64,000 bases of DNA, taken from assembly GCA_900548265.1 (NCBI GenBank), contig URKG01000001.1:62001-126000 (forward strand), written 5' to 3'. Every line of letters begins with the position of its first letter. Position 1 is the stretch's first letter. Positions 15,739 to 23,397 of the stretch are shown in pieces. The position numbers were made by a program, and so were the translations under genes. Origin of the DNA: an uncultured Collinsella sp. (lineage in GTDB: Bacteria; Actinomycetota; Coriobacteriia; Coriobacteriales; Coriobacteriaceae). Below the pieces are notes generated by a model. That model did not search any database, was not told where the DNA came from, and saw only the letters and a list, made by a program, of their open reading frames with translations.

Positions 15739-16599
15739 ATGACAACTTCGCCTTTGGCTAACCCCACGGCAACAAGGGAGCTGCTGGAGGAGTTTGGCCT
15801 TGCGACCAAGCATCGCCTGGGGCAGAACTTCCTGATCGACAACCATGTAATTGAGCGCATTTGCGAGCTTTCCGAGCTTGCGGGCGATGAGCGCGTGCTC
15901 GAGGTTGGCCCGGGCGTTGGCACGCTCACACTTGCACTGCTGCAGGAGGCGGCGTGCGTCACGTCGATCGAGGCAGATCCCGAGCTCGAACCGGTGCTCG
16001 ACGCCCATGCCGCCGACTATGCCAACTTCCGCTTTATCATGGGTGACGCGCTCAGGGTGACGCCGGAGCAGATTGAGCGGGCTGCGGGCGGTGAGCCGAC
16101 GGTGTTTGTCGCGAATCTGCCCTATAACGTGGCGGCGACAATCATTCTGCAGTTCTTCCAGACGATGCCTGCGCTCAAGCGCGCCGTTGTCATGGTTCAA
16201 AAAGAGGTTGCCGATCGCATTGCCGCAACGCCGGGCAACAAGACCTATGGCGGCTATACGGCAAAGCTTGGCCTGTATGCGCAGGTGACGGGTCGTTTTG
16301 AGGTGCCGCCGCGCTGCTTTATGCCGGCACCGCATGTGGACTCGGCCGTCGTGCGTATCGACCGTGTTGACGGCGTGGTGCCCGAGGGGCTCGATCGCGA
16401 GTTTGTGGCCCGCGTGATTGACGCTGCATTTGCTCAGCGTCGCAAGACCATCCGCAATTCCATGAGCGCCAACGGCTTTGCCAAGGACGCGCTTGATGCC
16501 GCCTTTGAGGCTTGCGGTATCGCACCCACCACGCGCGCCGAGACGCTTGATGTTGCCGACTTTGTCCGCCTGGCCCAGGAGCTAATCCATGATGCCTAA
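15739..16599 (+). CDS. rsmA: 16S rRNA dimethyladenosine transferase
   Basis: 286 residues. KHRLGQNFLIDNHVIERI, then VLEVGPGVGTLTLAL (SAM-binding motif I) and FVANLPYNVAATII (catalytic NLPY) identify RsmA/KsgA, which dimethylates A1518 and A1519 of 16S rRNA. AGGAGG lies 7 nt before the ATG. The stop overlaps tatD by 11 nt, a common gene pair. Confidence 0.97.
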   Translation: MTTSPLANPTATRELLEEFGLATKHRLGQNFLIDNHVIERICELSELAGDERVLEVGPGVGTLTLALLQEAACVTSIEADPELEPVLDAHAADYANFRFIMGDALRVTPEQIERAAGGEPTVFVANLPYNVAATIILQFFQTMPALKRAVVMVQKEVADRIAATPGNKTYGGYTAKLGLYAQVTGRFEVPPRCFMPAPHVDSAVVRIDRVDGVVPEGLDREFVARVIDAAFAQRRKTIRNSMSANGFAKDALDAAFEACGIAPTTRAETLDVADFVRLAQELIHDA

Positions 16600-17506
16600 T
16601 GCCGCACGCGTGACGTTTACCAAGAAAAAGAAGACGGTTGCCTGCCCCGTGCCCTTGGCACCGCTTGCCGACACGCATGCGCATCTGCTTTCGTTTTGGG
16701 GCAAGGAGGTGCCCGAGACGCTCGTGCGCGCCAAAGCCGTGGGCGTCGACCTGTTGGTGACGATGTTCGACCCCATCGCTGACAAACGCAGCGTGACGGA
16801 CTATAGCGACTGGCTGGTGCGCGAAATTCTGCCGATGCGGGATATTCCGCAGATCAAGTATCTCGCCGGCGTGCACCCCTATGGCGCGCCGGACTATACC
16901 GACGACATTCACGCACAGGTCGTTGCCGCGCTCGATGACCCTTTGTGCGTCGGTATCGGCGAGATCGGTCTGGACTACCACATGGATTACGACGACGACA
17001 TCGCGCCGGCGCCCCACAGCGTGCAGATTGATTGCATGGCACGTCAGCTCGAAGTTGCCGTGCGCCGCAATGTGCCGGTGGAGCTGCACCTGCGGCACGA
17101 GGACTCGGATGGGGAGCGCACCTCGCACGTTGATGCGTACAACGTGCTTCGCGAGGTAGGTGTGCCTCAGGCCGGTTGCGTGCTGCACTGCTTTGGCGAG
17201 GATCGAGCCACGATGGAGCGCTTTGTGGGTTTGGGCTGCTATATCGCCTATGGCGGCGCGGCCACCTTTAAGCGCAACGACGACGTGCGCGAGGCATTTG
17301 CGGCGACCCCGCTCGACCGTATTTTGTTCGAGACGGATTGTCCCTATATGGCGCCGGAGCCCATTCGCGGTCTTGAGTGCGAGCCTGCAATGATTTCCAT
17401 CACAGCAAACGCGCTGGTCAACGATCGCGTCGATCGTACCGGCGAGGACGCTGAGGCAATCGCTCGAGCCGCCTGGGAAAATGCCTGCAAACTTTTTCAA
17501 AAATAG
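16589..17506 (+). CDS. tatD: TatD family metal-dependent hydrolase
   Basis: 305 residues. Metal ligands of the amidohydrolase-type barrel are visible: ADTHAHL (first HxH), GIGEIGLDYH (Glu), VELHLRHED (His), VLHCFGED (His) and FETDCPYM (Asp). TatD proteins act as 3'-5' exonucleases or DNA-repair hydrolases. A basic N-terminal extension (TKKKKTVACPVP) precedes the core. ATG 16589 has AGGAG upstream inside rsmA. The next feature is the tRNA-Leu promoter. Confidence 0.92.
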   Translation: MMPNAARVTFTKKKKTVACPVPLAPLADTHAHLLSFWGKEVPETLVRAKAVGVDLLVTMFDPIADKRSVTDYSDWLVREILPMRDIPQIKYLAGVHPYGAPDYTDDIHAQVVAALDDPLCVGIGEIGLDYHMDYDDDIAPAPHSVQIDCMARQLEVAVRRNVPVELHLRHEDSDGERTSHVDAYNVLREVGVPQAGCVLHCFGEDRATMERFVGLGCYIAYGGAATFKRNDDVREAFAATPLDRILFETDCPYMAPEPIRGLECEPAMISITANALVNDRVDRTGEDAEAIARAAWENACKLFQK

Positions 17507-17509
17507 TTC

Positions 17510-17538
17510 TTGCGTTCGCGGTGGCGCTCCGTTATTCT
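17510..17538 (+). promoter_or_regulatory. Promoter of tRNA-Leu
   Basis: -35 TTGCGT (17510-17515), 17-nt spacer, -10 TATTCT (17533-17538), 11 nt before the tRNA. Confidence 0.7.
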
Positions 17539-17549
17539 AATTCCTGCAC

Positions 17550-17633
17550 GCGGGCGTGGCGGAATTGGCAGACGCGTACGGTTCAGGTCCGTATGGGGGC
17601 AACCCCATGAAGGTTCAAGTCCTTTCGCCCGCA
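17550..17633 (+). tRNA. tRNA-Leu (CAG)
   Basis: 84-nt class II tRNA. Acceptor GCGGGCG/CGCCCGC, anticodon CAG at 17584-17586 with stem TACGG/CCGTA, long variable arm TGGGGGCAACCCCA, T-arm AGGTTCAAGTCCT. Discriminator A then encoded CCA (17634-17636). Confidence 0.97.
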
Positions 17634-17647
17634 CCATTGATTGAAAG

Positions 17648-17672
17648 AGCTCCCAGCAATGGGAGCTTTTTT
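17648..17672 (+). terminator. tRNA-Leu terminator
   Basis: Perfect stem AGCTCCCA/TGGGAGCT (17648-17655 with 17660-17667), loop GCAA, T6. An identical hairpin recurs at 17837-17861. Confidence 0.92.
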
Positions 17673-17678
17673 GTTATG

Positions 17679-17867
17679 GGCCCATCGCAGGGACTTGAAC
17701 CTGCGAAGGAGCGAGCGTAAAGAAAACGCGGAGCGTTTTTAGCGAGCTGGCGAGGACGCCGGCAGGCGGCCGAAGCCGGTGCGGATCCGCGAAGCGGATA
17801 CGCGGACGTCCTTTCGCCCGCACCATTAAATGAAAGAGCTCCCAGCAATGGGAGCTTTTTTGTTATG
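17679..17867. repeat. tRNA-tail repeat module, Leu copy
   Basis: Bases 17619-17678 (tRNA-Leu tail and terminator, 60 nt) recur at 17808-17867 with two differences; offset 189 bp. The insert carries GGACTTGAACCT (17691-17702), the inverse of the tRNA-Leu T-arm at 17611-17622. Hairpins: AAAACGC/GCGTTTT (17723-17739, loop GGA), CGCC/GGCG (17757-17768, loop GGCA), CGGC/GCCG (17767-17778) and ATCCGC/GCGGAT (17785-17799, loop GAA). Same plan as the Phe and Arg modules. Confidence 0.9.
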
Positions 17868-17924
17868 CACGATCTCCTTGGACGGGTATCCTAATGCCAA
17901 CGTGTGCCTATCAGAGGAGAGACC

Positions 17925-18863
17925 ATGCTGTTTTCCGGTATCATCGCCGCCCTTACCAGCCTTTTGATTCCCATCATCATCCTGTTGCTGCTGCTTCCCA
18001 GCGCCTGCTATGTCGTTGAACAGCAGCATGCCGTGATCATCGAGCGTCTGGGCAAGTTTAACCGCATCGTCAACGCGGGCTTCCACATGAAGGTGCCCGT
18101 GATCGACCGCAAGGCCGCCACGGTGAGTCTGCGCACCATGAAAAACGGTTTTGGCATCGACGTTAAGACCCAAGACAACGTGACCATCGGCCTCGAGGTC
18201 TCGGCTCAATATCACGTGAGCTATGACATGGGCGCCGGCCCGGCAGATTCGGGTATCTACAAGAGCTACTACATGCTGCAGGAGCCCGTCGACCAGATGC
18301 GTGACTTCATCACCGACGCCCTGCGCTCTTCGATTCCCGTCTACACACTCGATGAGGTCTTTGCCAAGAAGGATGACATCGCCAAGGATGTCAACGCTAC
18401 CGTTTCCGAGCAGATGGCCGCCTACGGCTTCACTCTCGTGTCGACACTCATTACCAAGATCGCGCTGCCGACCGAGGTCGAGAACTCCATGAACGACATC
18501 AACGCTGCCCAGCGCAAGCGCGCTGCTGCGCAGGAGCTCGCCGAGGCTGACCGCATCAAACGTGTCACCGAGGCGACCGCCGAGGCCGAGGCAATGGAAA
18601 AGGCGGGCGAGGGCATCGCCAACCAGCGCAAGGCCATCGCGCTGGGCATCAAGGACTCGCTCGAGATTATCCAGGAGACGGGCGTCGGCAACGATGAGGC
18701 CAACCAGCTGTTCATGTTTACGCAGTGGTCCGAGATGATGACGGAGTTCGCTCGCACGGGCAAAACCTCGACGGTCGTGCTGCCGAGCGATTTCTCACAG
18801 TCGGCCTCGATGTTCGAGCAGATGTTGACAGCCGGCAAAGTTCAGAACGAGTCGAAGGAGTAG
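17925..18863 (+). CDS. SPFH/Band 7 (stomatin/prohibitin-like) membrane protein
   Basis: 312 residues from ATG 17925 (AGAGGAGAG 4 nt upstream). One N-terminal membrane segment (residues 5-27) is followed by the SPFH domain: VVEQQHAVIIERLGKFNRIV, then AGFHMKVPVIDRKAATVSLR, then DNVTIGLEVSAQYHVS. An Ala/Glu-rich coiled coil follows at about 175-230 (AAQRKRAAAQELAEADRIKR), typical of stomatins. Such proteins oligomerise and organise membrane microdomains. No NfeD partner is adjacent. rlmH follows within 6 nt. Confidence 0.88.
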   Translation: MLFSGIIAALTSLLIPIIILLLLLPSACYVVEQQHAVIIERLGKFNRIVNAGFHMKVPVIDRKAATVSLRTMKNGFGIDVKTQDNVTIGLEVSAQYHVSYDMGAGPADSGIYKSYYMLQEPVDQMRDFITDALRSSIPVYTLDEVFAKKDDIAKDVNATVSEQMAAYGFTLVSTLITKIALPTEVENSMNDINAAQRKRAAAQELAEADRIKRVTEATAEAEAMEKAGEGIANQRKAIALGIKDSLEIIQETGVGNDEANQLFMFTQWSEMMTEFARTGKTSTVVLPSDFSQSASMFEQMLTAGKVQNESKE

Positions 18864-18869
18864 ACGCGC

Positions 18870-19340
18870 GTGAAATATACCGTTGTTTGCGTTGGCAAGC
18901 TCAAAGAGCGCTTTTGGAAGGACGCGTGCGCCGAATACACCAAACGCCTAGGCGCCTATGCCAAGGTAGATATGCGCGAGGTTGCCGATATCGATCCGGC
19001 CAAGGCGGGCGGTGTGGATGCCGCGCGTAACAAAGAGGGCGTGGCGATTCTTGCTGCCCTGCCACCGCGGGCACATGTGATTCTGCTGGCTATCGAGGGC
19101 AAGGAGCGTTCGAGCGAGGAGTTCTCGACCCGTCTCGATGACCTCATGCTGAGAGGCAACAGCGATATCGCTTTTGTAATCGGCGGATCGGACGGCGTGA
19201 GCGATGCCGTGCGCGCCCGCGCCGACGAGATGCTCAGCTTTGGACGCATTACCTTGCCGCACAACCTGGCGCGCGTGGTGCTGCTGGAGCAGATCTACCG
19301 CGCCTGCAAGATTAGCCGCGGCGAGCCGTATCACAAGTAG
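18870..19340 (+). CDS. rlmH: 23S rRNA (pseudouridine1915-N3)-methyltransferase
   Basis: 156 residues with a GTG start. MKYTVVCVGKLKERFWKDAC, then LAIEGKERSSEEFS, then FVIGGSDGVSD, then LPHNLARVVLLEQIYRA and GEPYHK at the C-terminus are the signature of the SPOUT-type RlmH, which methylates pseudouridine 1915 in 23S rRNA of assembled 70S ribosomes. Length is typical. Confidence 0.97.
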   Translation: MKYTVVCVGKLKERFWKDACAEYTKRLGAYAKVDMREVADIDPAKAGGVDAARNKEGVAILAALPPRAHVILLAIEGKERSSEEFSTRLDDLMLRGNSDIAFVIGGSDGVSDAVRARADEMLSFGRITLPHNLARVVLLEQIYRACKISRGEPYHK

Positions 19341-19413
19341 GTCGGCAATACGAAACAATGGCGTGGGACAATGACTTTCGTTTTGAGGAACGCATCTGAG
19401 AGGACTGTGTGAT

Positions 19414-20184
19414 ATGAAGATCGGATTTGTCGGTTTTGGCAATATGGCGAGCGCTATGGCCGATGGCTGGATTGCCGCCGGCGTGGCCGCGGTCGACATG
19501 TGCGCTTGCGCAGGGCGCTACGATGCTCTGGTTGAGCGTTGCGAGGCGCGGGGCATGGCTGCCTGCCACGATGCGGCGGAGGTTGTTGCCGCGTCCGATA
19601 TCGTGGTTGCGGCGGTCAAGCCGTATATGATCGAGAAGGTCTTCGCCCCACTCAAGGATGCGCTTGCCGACAAGGTCGTCCTTTCGGTTGCCTGGACCTG
19701 GGATAGTGCCAAGTGGGAACAGGTTCTGCCAGGTGTTGCTCATATCTCGACAGTGCCCAACACGCCGGTTTCGGTGGGCGAGGGCGTTATCGCCTGCGAG
19801 AAGGCTTCCACGCTTAGCGATGAGCAGCGTGCCACGGTGCTCGGTCTGCTCGGAAAGCTTGGCACGGTGGTCGAGCTCGATTCGAGTCTGCTGTTTGTGG
19901 GTGGTACCGTGGGCGGTTGCGCCCCGGCGTTTGTCGCCATGGCGATCGAGGCTCTGGGCGATGCGGCCGTCAAACACGGTATTCCGCGCGCCGATGCCTA
20001 TCGCATTGTGAGCCAGATGGTGCTGGGTACGGCAAAGCTGCAGCTTGCAACCGGCCAGCATCCGGCAGCGATGAAAGATGCCGTGTGCTCGCCCGGTGGT
20101 GCTACCATCAAGGGCGTCGTCGCGCTCGAGGACGCCGGCATGCGCAGCGCCCTAGTCAAGGCCATCGACGCTACTCTCCAGTAA
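19414..20184 (+). CDS. proC: Pyrroline-5-carboxylate reductase
   Basis: 256 residues. N-terminal Rossmann motif MKIGFVGFGNMASAM, VVAAVKPYMIEKV, HISTVPNTPVSVGEG (RxMPNTP-type motif with variant residues) and the C-terminal MKDAVCSPGGATIKGVVALE identify ProC, the last step of proline synthesis (NAD(P)H-dependent). AGAGGA lies upstream of the ATG. A hairpin-bearing repeat follows. Confidence 0.93.
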   Translation: MKIGFVGFGNMASAMADGWIAAGVAAVDMCACAGRYDALVERCEARGMAACHDAAEVVAASDIVVAAVKPYMIEKVFAPLKDALADKVVLSVAWTWDSAKWEQVLPGVAHISTVPNTPVSVGEGVIACEKASTLSDEQRATVLGLLGKLGTVVELDSSLLFVGGTVGGCAPAFVAMAIEALGDAAVKHGIPRADAYRIVSQMVLGTAKLQLATGQHPAAMKDAVCSPGGATIKGVVALEDAGMRSALVKAIDATLQ

Positions 20185-20194
20185 ACTGACCAAT

Positions 20195-20330
20195 AAGGGA
20201 CAGATTAATTTTGCAGGGTTTTCCTGCGGTTTTGTACCTTGAGCAAAAAGCGCCCCGCAACTGGCTCAATTCCAGTTGCGGGGCGCTTGCGTTTGCCCAG
20301 ATAAAACCGACCAAAATAAACCTGTCCCTT
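20195..20330. repeat. MITE-like element with 19-bp terminal inverted repeats
   Basis: Ends AAGGGACAGATTAATTTTG (20195-20213) and its inverse at 20312-20330, 17 of 19 matching. Inside is a perfect 17-bp stem AAGCGCCCCGCAACTGG (20248-20264 with 20272-20288) around the loop CTCAATT. It has no coding capacity. It lies between the converging proC and a small minus-strand gene, so the hairpin may also stop transcription from both sides. Confidence 0.7.
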
Positions 20331-20339
20331 TTTGGCAGG

Positions 20340-20513
20340 TTAGTCCCAGAAGCTGTCTTCTTCGTCCTCGGACTTGGGGCCGCGGTCGACATACATCTTA
20401 TGGGTGCGCTTCTCCATTACAAAGGCAAGAATCGCAAATAGCAGGATGCCGCCGGCGAAAAGGATGGCAAAACCGGTGCGGGTGCCAAACAAAAAGGAAA
20501 AAACTGCGTCCAT
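20340..20513 (-). CDS. 57-residue single-pass membrane protein
   Basis: Small gene on the minus strand, ATG at 20513-20511, stop at 20342-20340. The product begins MDAVFSFLFGTRTG, has one strong membrane helix (FAILFAGGILLFAILAFVM, residues 15-33) and a charged cytoplasmic tail ending DEEDSFWD. AAGAAGG lies 6 nt before the start. No family recognised. It is divergent from serS, with two palindromes in the shared upstream region. A coherent helix plus hydrophilic tail over the full frame argues that it is real. Confidence 0.7.
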   Translation of the reverse strand: MDAVFSFLFGTRTGFAILFAGGILLFAILAFVMEKRTHKMYVDRGPKSEDEEDSFWD

Positions 20514-20556
20514 TGGGTGCCTTCTTGCGTAGTTGGGTTGGGTCGTAAACGCTCAT

Positions 20557-20595
20557 AAGTATATACTTGCCCATACATGTACAAGGTTGCAACCT
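20557..20595. promoter_or_regulatory. Divergent promoter region with two palindromes before serS
   Basis: Two perfect 12-bp palindromes, AAGTATATACTT (20557-20568) and AGGTTGCAACCT (20584-20595), lie between the small minus-strand gene and serS. The first contains a possible -10 (TATACT). Operator function is inference. Confidence 0.5.
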
Positions 20596-20624
20596 AAATG
20601 GAATGTATATCGCCGGAGGATCTT

Positions 20625-21908
20625 ATGCTTGATATCAAGTTTGTTCGCGAGAATCCCGATGCCATCGATGTCGCCATGGCTAACCGCCAGACGTCTTGGG
20701 ATCGCGAGAAGTTCTTTGAGCTCGACGACGAGCGCCGTGCCGTCATCACCGAGGTCGAGGAACTCCAGGCTACGCGCAATGCCGAGTCCAAGAAGATCGG
20801 CGCCCTGATGAAGGAGGGCAAGAAGGAGGAGGCCGAGGCCGCCAAGGAGGCCGTGCGCGCCGTCAACGAGAAGATTGACGGTCTGGCCGAGCGTCGTACT
20901 GCCCTCGAGCAGGAGCAGTACGACTTCATGGCTCACCTGCCCAACATTCCTTGCGAGGCCACGCCGTACGGCAAGGACGAGGACGAGAACATCGAGCGTC
21001 GCCGCTGGGGCACCCCGCGCGAGTTCGACTTCGACTTTAAGCCGCACTGGGATCTGGGCACCGACCTCGACATTCTTGACTTCGAGCGCGGCAACAAGCT
21101 CTCCGGCAGCCGTTTCACCGTTCTCGGTGGCGCCGGTGCCCGCCTGGAGCGTGCCCTCATCAACTTCTTCCTCGATACGCACACCAGCCGTGGCTTCAAG
21201 GAGTGGTGGCCGCCTATCGTCGTCAAGCGTCAGACCATGTTTGGCACGGGCCAGCTGCCCAAGTTCGAGGACGACGCCTATCACGTCTCGGGCGACAACT
21301 TCCTGATCCCCACCGCCGAGGTCGTGCTTACCAACCTGCACGCCGGCGAGGTCCTCGATGCCGACACCCTGCCGCGCCGCTACACCGCCTTCACCCCCTG
21401 CTTCCGCGAGGAGGCCGGTTCCGCCGGTCGCGACACCCGCGGCATCATCCGTCAGCACGAGTTCGACAAGGTCGAGATGGTCAAGTTCGCTAAGCCGGAG
21501 GAGTCCGACGAGGAGCTCGAGAGCATGACCGCCGAGGCCGAGTACCTGCTGCAGCAGCTGGGCCTTCCGTATCGCGTGATTAGCCTGTGCACCGGCGACT
21601 TGGGCTTCTCTGCCCGTCAGACCTACGACGTCGAGGTTTGGCTGCCGAGCTACAACGCCTACAAGGAGATCAGCTCCTGCTCCAACTGCGGTGACTTCCA
21701 GGCTCGCCGCGCCAACATCAAGTATCGCGACCCCGAGAACTTCAAGGGTTCGCGCTACCTGCACACCCTCAATGGTTCCGGCCTGCCGGCCGGCCGCACC
21801 ATGGCCGCCATTCTGGAGAACTACCAGAACGCCGACGGCACCATCACGATTCCCGAGGTTCTGCGTCCTTACATGGGCGGCCTCGAGAAGATCGAGCCGG
21901 TCGCGTAA
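20625..21908 (+). CDS. serS: Seryl-tRNA synthetase
   Basis: 427 residues from ATG 20625 (GGAGGA 6 nt upstream). The N-terminal coiled-coil tRNA-binding arm spans about 30-105. The class II core follows: TSRGFKEWWPPIVVK, PTAEVVLTNLHAGEVL (TAE motif), CFREEAGSAGRDTRGIIRQH (motif 2), and NGSGLPAGRTMAAILENYQ (motif 3). It charges tRNA-Ser; a tRNA-Ser gene is in the window at 27635. Confidence 0.97.
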   Translation: MLDIKFVRENPDAIDVAMANRQTSWDREKFFELDDERRAVITEVEELQATRNAESKKIGALMKEGKKEEAEAAKEAVRAVNEKIDGLAERRTALEQEQYDFMAHLPNIPCEATPYGKDEDENIERRRWGTPREFDFDFKPHWDLGTDLDILDFERGNKLSGSRFTVLGGAGARLERALINFFLDTHTSRGFKEWWPPIVVKRQTMFGTGQLPKFEDDAYHVSGDNFLIPTAEVVLTNLHAGEVLDADTLPRRYTAFTPCFREEAGSAGRDTRGIIRQHEFDKVEMVKFAKPEESDEELESMTAEAEYLLQQLGLPYRVISLCTGDLGFSARQTYDVEVWLPSYNAYKEISSCSNCGDFQARRANIKYRDPENFKGSRYLHTLNGSGLPAGRTMAAILENYQNADGTITIPEVLRPYMGGLEKIEPVA

Positions 21909-21930
21909 ACTAGCTGCATAGACGATTTGC

Positions 21931-21960
21931 GAGGGCGCCCCTTTTAGGGGCGCTCTTTTT
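21931..21960 (+). terminator. Terminator after serS
   Basis: GAGGGCGCCCC / GGGGCGCTC hairpin with a TTTTA loop and one bulge, followed by T5. Confidence 0.9.
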
Positions 21961-22079
21961 GTGTACGGCTATACCATGCCGTGCGGACAGCTCAATAAAA
22001 AATACACGAACAGATGTTCTGTATACATGCATCTACCTGCTATGCTTTTGCTAACTAAGAGCAAGAGAAAGGGGATGTG

Positions 22080-22457
22080 ATGGAGCTGTTCGATGAGTGG
22101 GTTGTTTTGTTCCAGAGCGATGAGGGTGGGGAGCACCTGCTGGTAACGTGCGAGCCGTCGGGTATGGGTGGCTTGGTGGTTCGGCAGACGAGTGAGGGAC
22201 CATTGACGCAATGGTGCTATGAGGAGTCGCCGCATGTGGTCGAGACGTTTGTGGCGCATGAGGCGCTTGTTGTCCTTGAGCACTTCTATGGCGTTGGAAC
22301 TTCTAATCAGGTGGCCCGAATGCTGAGCATCTCGTTTGCCGACTACGACTGTGCGCAACGGGTGCGGTCGCTTCTGGGGGAGCTTGGCGCCGGGTTCGAT
22401 GTGATCGAAAAGCCAATCGATCGCACGAGAAGCGCCGATGCTTGTGGTGCAGCGTGA
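22080..22457 (+). CDS. Unrecognised 125-residue protein
   Basis: Start ATG 22080 (AAAGGGG upstream; a GTG sits directly before it). Soluble, acidic, rich in Val/Glu/Leu, begins MELFDEWVVLFQSDEGGEHL. Residues 60-110 (VVLEHFYGVGTSNQVARMLS, then CAQRVRSLLGELGAG) look helical, and SNQVARMLSISFADYDCAQ faintly recalls a small helix-turn-helix. No family I can name. It stands alone between the serS terminator and the first tRNA-Arg promoter. Confidence 0.6.
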   Translation: MELFDEWVVLFQSDEGGEHLLVTCEPSGMGGLVVRQTSEGPLTQWCYEESPHVVETFVAHEALVVLEHFYGVGTSNQVARMLSISFADYDCAQRVRSLLGELGAGFDVIEKPIDRTRSADACGAA

Positions 22458-22496
22458 CAAATTGCGGCCCGCGCGAAAAAAAGTTTGAGATTTTGC

Positions 22497-22527
22497 TTGA
22501 CTCTAACGAACTAAAGTGGTTTTATAT
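22497..22527 (+). promoter_or_regulatory. Promoter of first tRNA-Arg
   Basis: -35 TTGACT (22497-22502) within TTGCTTGACT, -10 TTATAT (22522-22527). The TTGCTTGAC block is shared with the other two tRNA-Arg promoters. Confidence 0.6.
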
Positions 22528-22537
22528 GTCTTGCGCT

Positions 22538-22611
22538 GCGGCGTTACCTCAGCTGGATAGAGGGTCTGACTACGAATCAGAACGTCATAGGTTCGAATCC
22601 TATACGCCGCA
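22538..22611 (+). tRNA. tRNA-Arg (ACG), copy 1
   Basis: 74 nt. Acceptor GCGGCGT/ACGCCGC, anticodon loop CTACGAA with ACG, T-arm ATAGGTTCGAATCCTAT. Encoded CCA follows (22612-22614). Identical in sequence to the copies at 22858 and 23281. Terminator AAGCC...GGCTTTTC at 22626-22655. Confidence 0.97.
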
Positions 22612-22655
22612 CCAATTGAAATTGAAAGCCTCCGGCAACGGGGGCTTTTCTTTTA

Positions 22656-22790
22656 TGCCGGCACCGCATGGATTCGAACCTCGGTCGAGGCGCGGGCGTC
22701 AAGAAAACGCGGAGCGTTTTTAGCCCGCGGGCGAGTCCGCCGGCAGGCGGGCGAAGCCGGTGCGGATCAGCACGACAACTTAATCAGCGC
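22656..22790. repeat. tRNA-tail repeat module, Arg copy 1 (truncated)
   Basis: Starts with the inverted T-arm GGATTCGAACCT (22670-22681), then hairpin AAAACGC/GCGTTTT (22704-22720, loop GGA) enclosed by an outer CGCGGGC/GCCCGCG stem (22691-22697 with 22723-22729), then CCGCC/GGCGG. It breaks off after GCGGATC at about 22767, without the third hairpin or the tRNA-tail copy. Confidence 0.85.
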
Positions 22791-22816
22791 TCCGTAAAAA
22801 TTTTCCAAATTGTTGC

Positions 22817-22845
22817 TTGACCCATCGAGGGCTCACGTGCATAAT
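22817..22845 (+). promoter_or_regulatory. Promoter of second tRNA-Arg
   Basis: -35 TTGACC (22817-22822), 17-nt spacer, -10 CATAAT (22840-22845). Confidence 0.75.
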
Positions 22846-22857
22846 AATCCGTGCGTT

Positions 22858-22931
22858 GCGGCGTTACCTCAGCTGGATAGAGGGTCTGACTACGAATCAG
22901 AACGTCATAGGTTCGAATCCTATACGCCGCA
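22858..22931 (+). tRNA. tRNA-Arg (ACG), copy 2
   Basis: Identical to copy 1 across all 74 nt, with encoded CCA (22932-22934) and its own terminator (22945-22974). Confidence 0.97.
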
Positions 22932-22974
22932 CCAATTGAACTTAAAGCCTCCGGCAACGGGGGCTTTTCTTTTA

Positions 22975-23164
22975 CGTCGGCACCGCATGGATTCGAACCT
23001 CGGTCGAGGCGCGAGCGCGAAGCGGACGCGGAGCGTCCGTAGCGAGCGGGCGAGTCCGCCGGCAGGCGGGCGAAGCCGGTGCGGATCCGCTCAGCGGATG
23101 CGCGGAATCCTATACGCCGCACCAATTGAGTTTTAAGCCTCCGGAAACGGGGGCTTTTCTTATA
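22975..23164. repeat. tRNA-tail repeat module, Arg copy 2 (complete)
   Basis: Inverted T-arm GGATTCGAACCT (22989-23000). Hairpins: CGGACGC/GCGTCCG (23023-23039, loop GGA), CCGCC/GGCGG (23056-23069, loop GGCA), ATCCGC/GCGGAT (23085-23099, loop TCA). The tail copy 23105-23164 repeats 22915-22974 at an offset of 190 bp, 55 of 60 matching. Confidence 0.9.
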
Positions 23165-23239
23165 TAGAGCGATTGAAGATCTCATCAATCGACGTAAATG
23201 AGTAAAAATCAAATTTGATAACTTTTTTCGAAAAATTGC

Positions 23240-23268
23240 TTGACCTATATTCAGTCCATGTGCATAAT
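23240..23268 (+). promoter_or_regulatory. Promoter of third tRNA-Arg
   Basis: -35 TTGACC (23240-23245), 17-nt spacer, -10 CATAAT (23263-23268), nearly the same as copy 2. Confidence 0.75.
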
Positions 23269-23280
23269 AATCAACAAGTT

Positions 23281-23354
23281 GCGGCGTTACCTCAGCTGGA
23301 TAGAGGGTCTGACTACGAATCAGAACGTCATAGGTTCGAATCCTATACGCCGCA
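23281..23354 (+). tRNA. tRNA-Arg (ACG), copy 3
   Basis: Third identical 74-nt copy with encoded CCA (23355-23357) and terminator 23368-23397. Confidence 0.97.
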
Positions 23355-23397
23355 CCAATTGAACTTAAAGCCTCCGGCAACGGGGGCTTTTCTTTTA

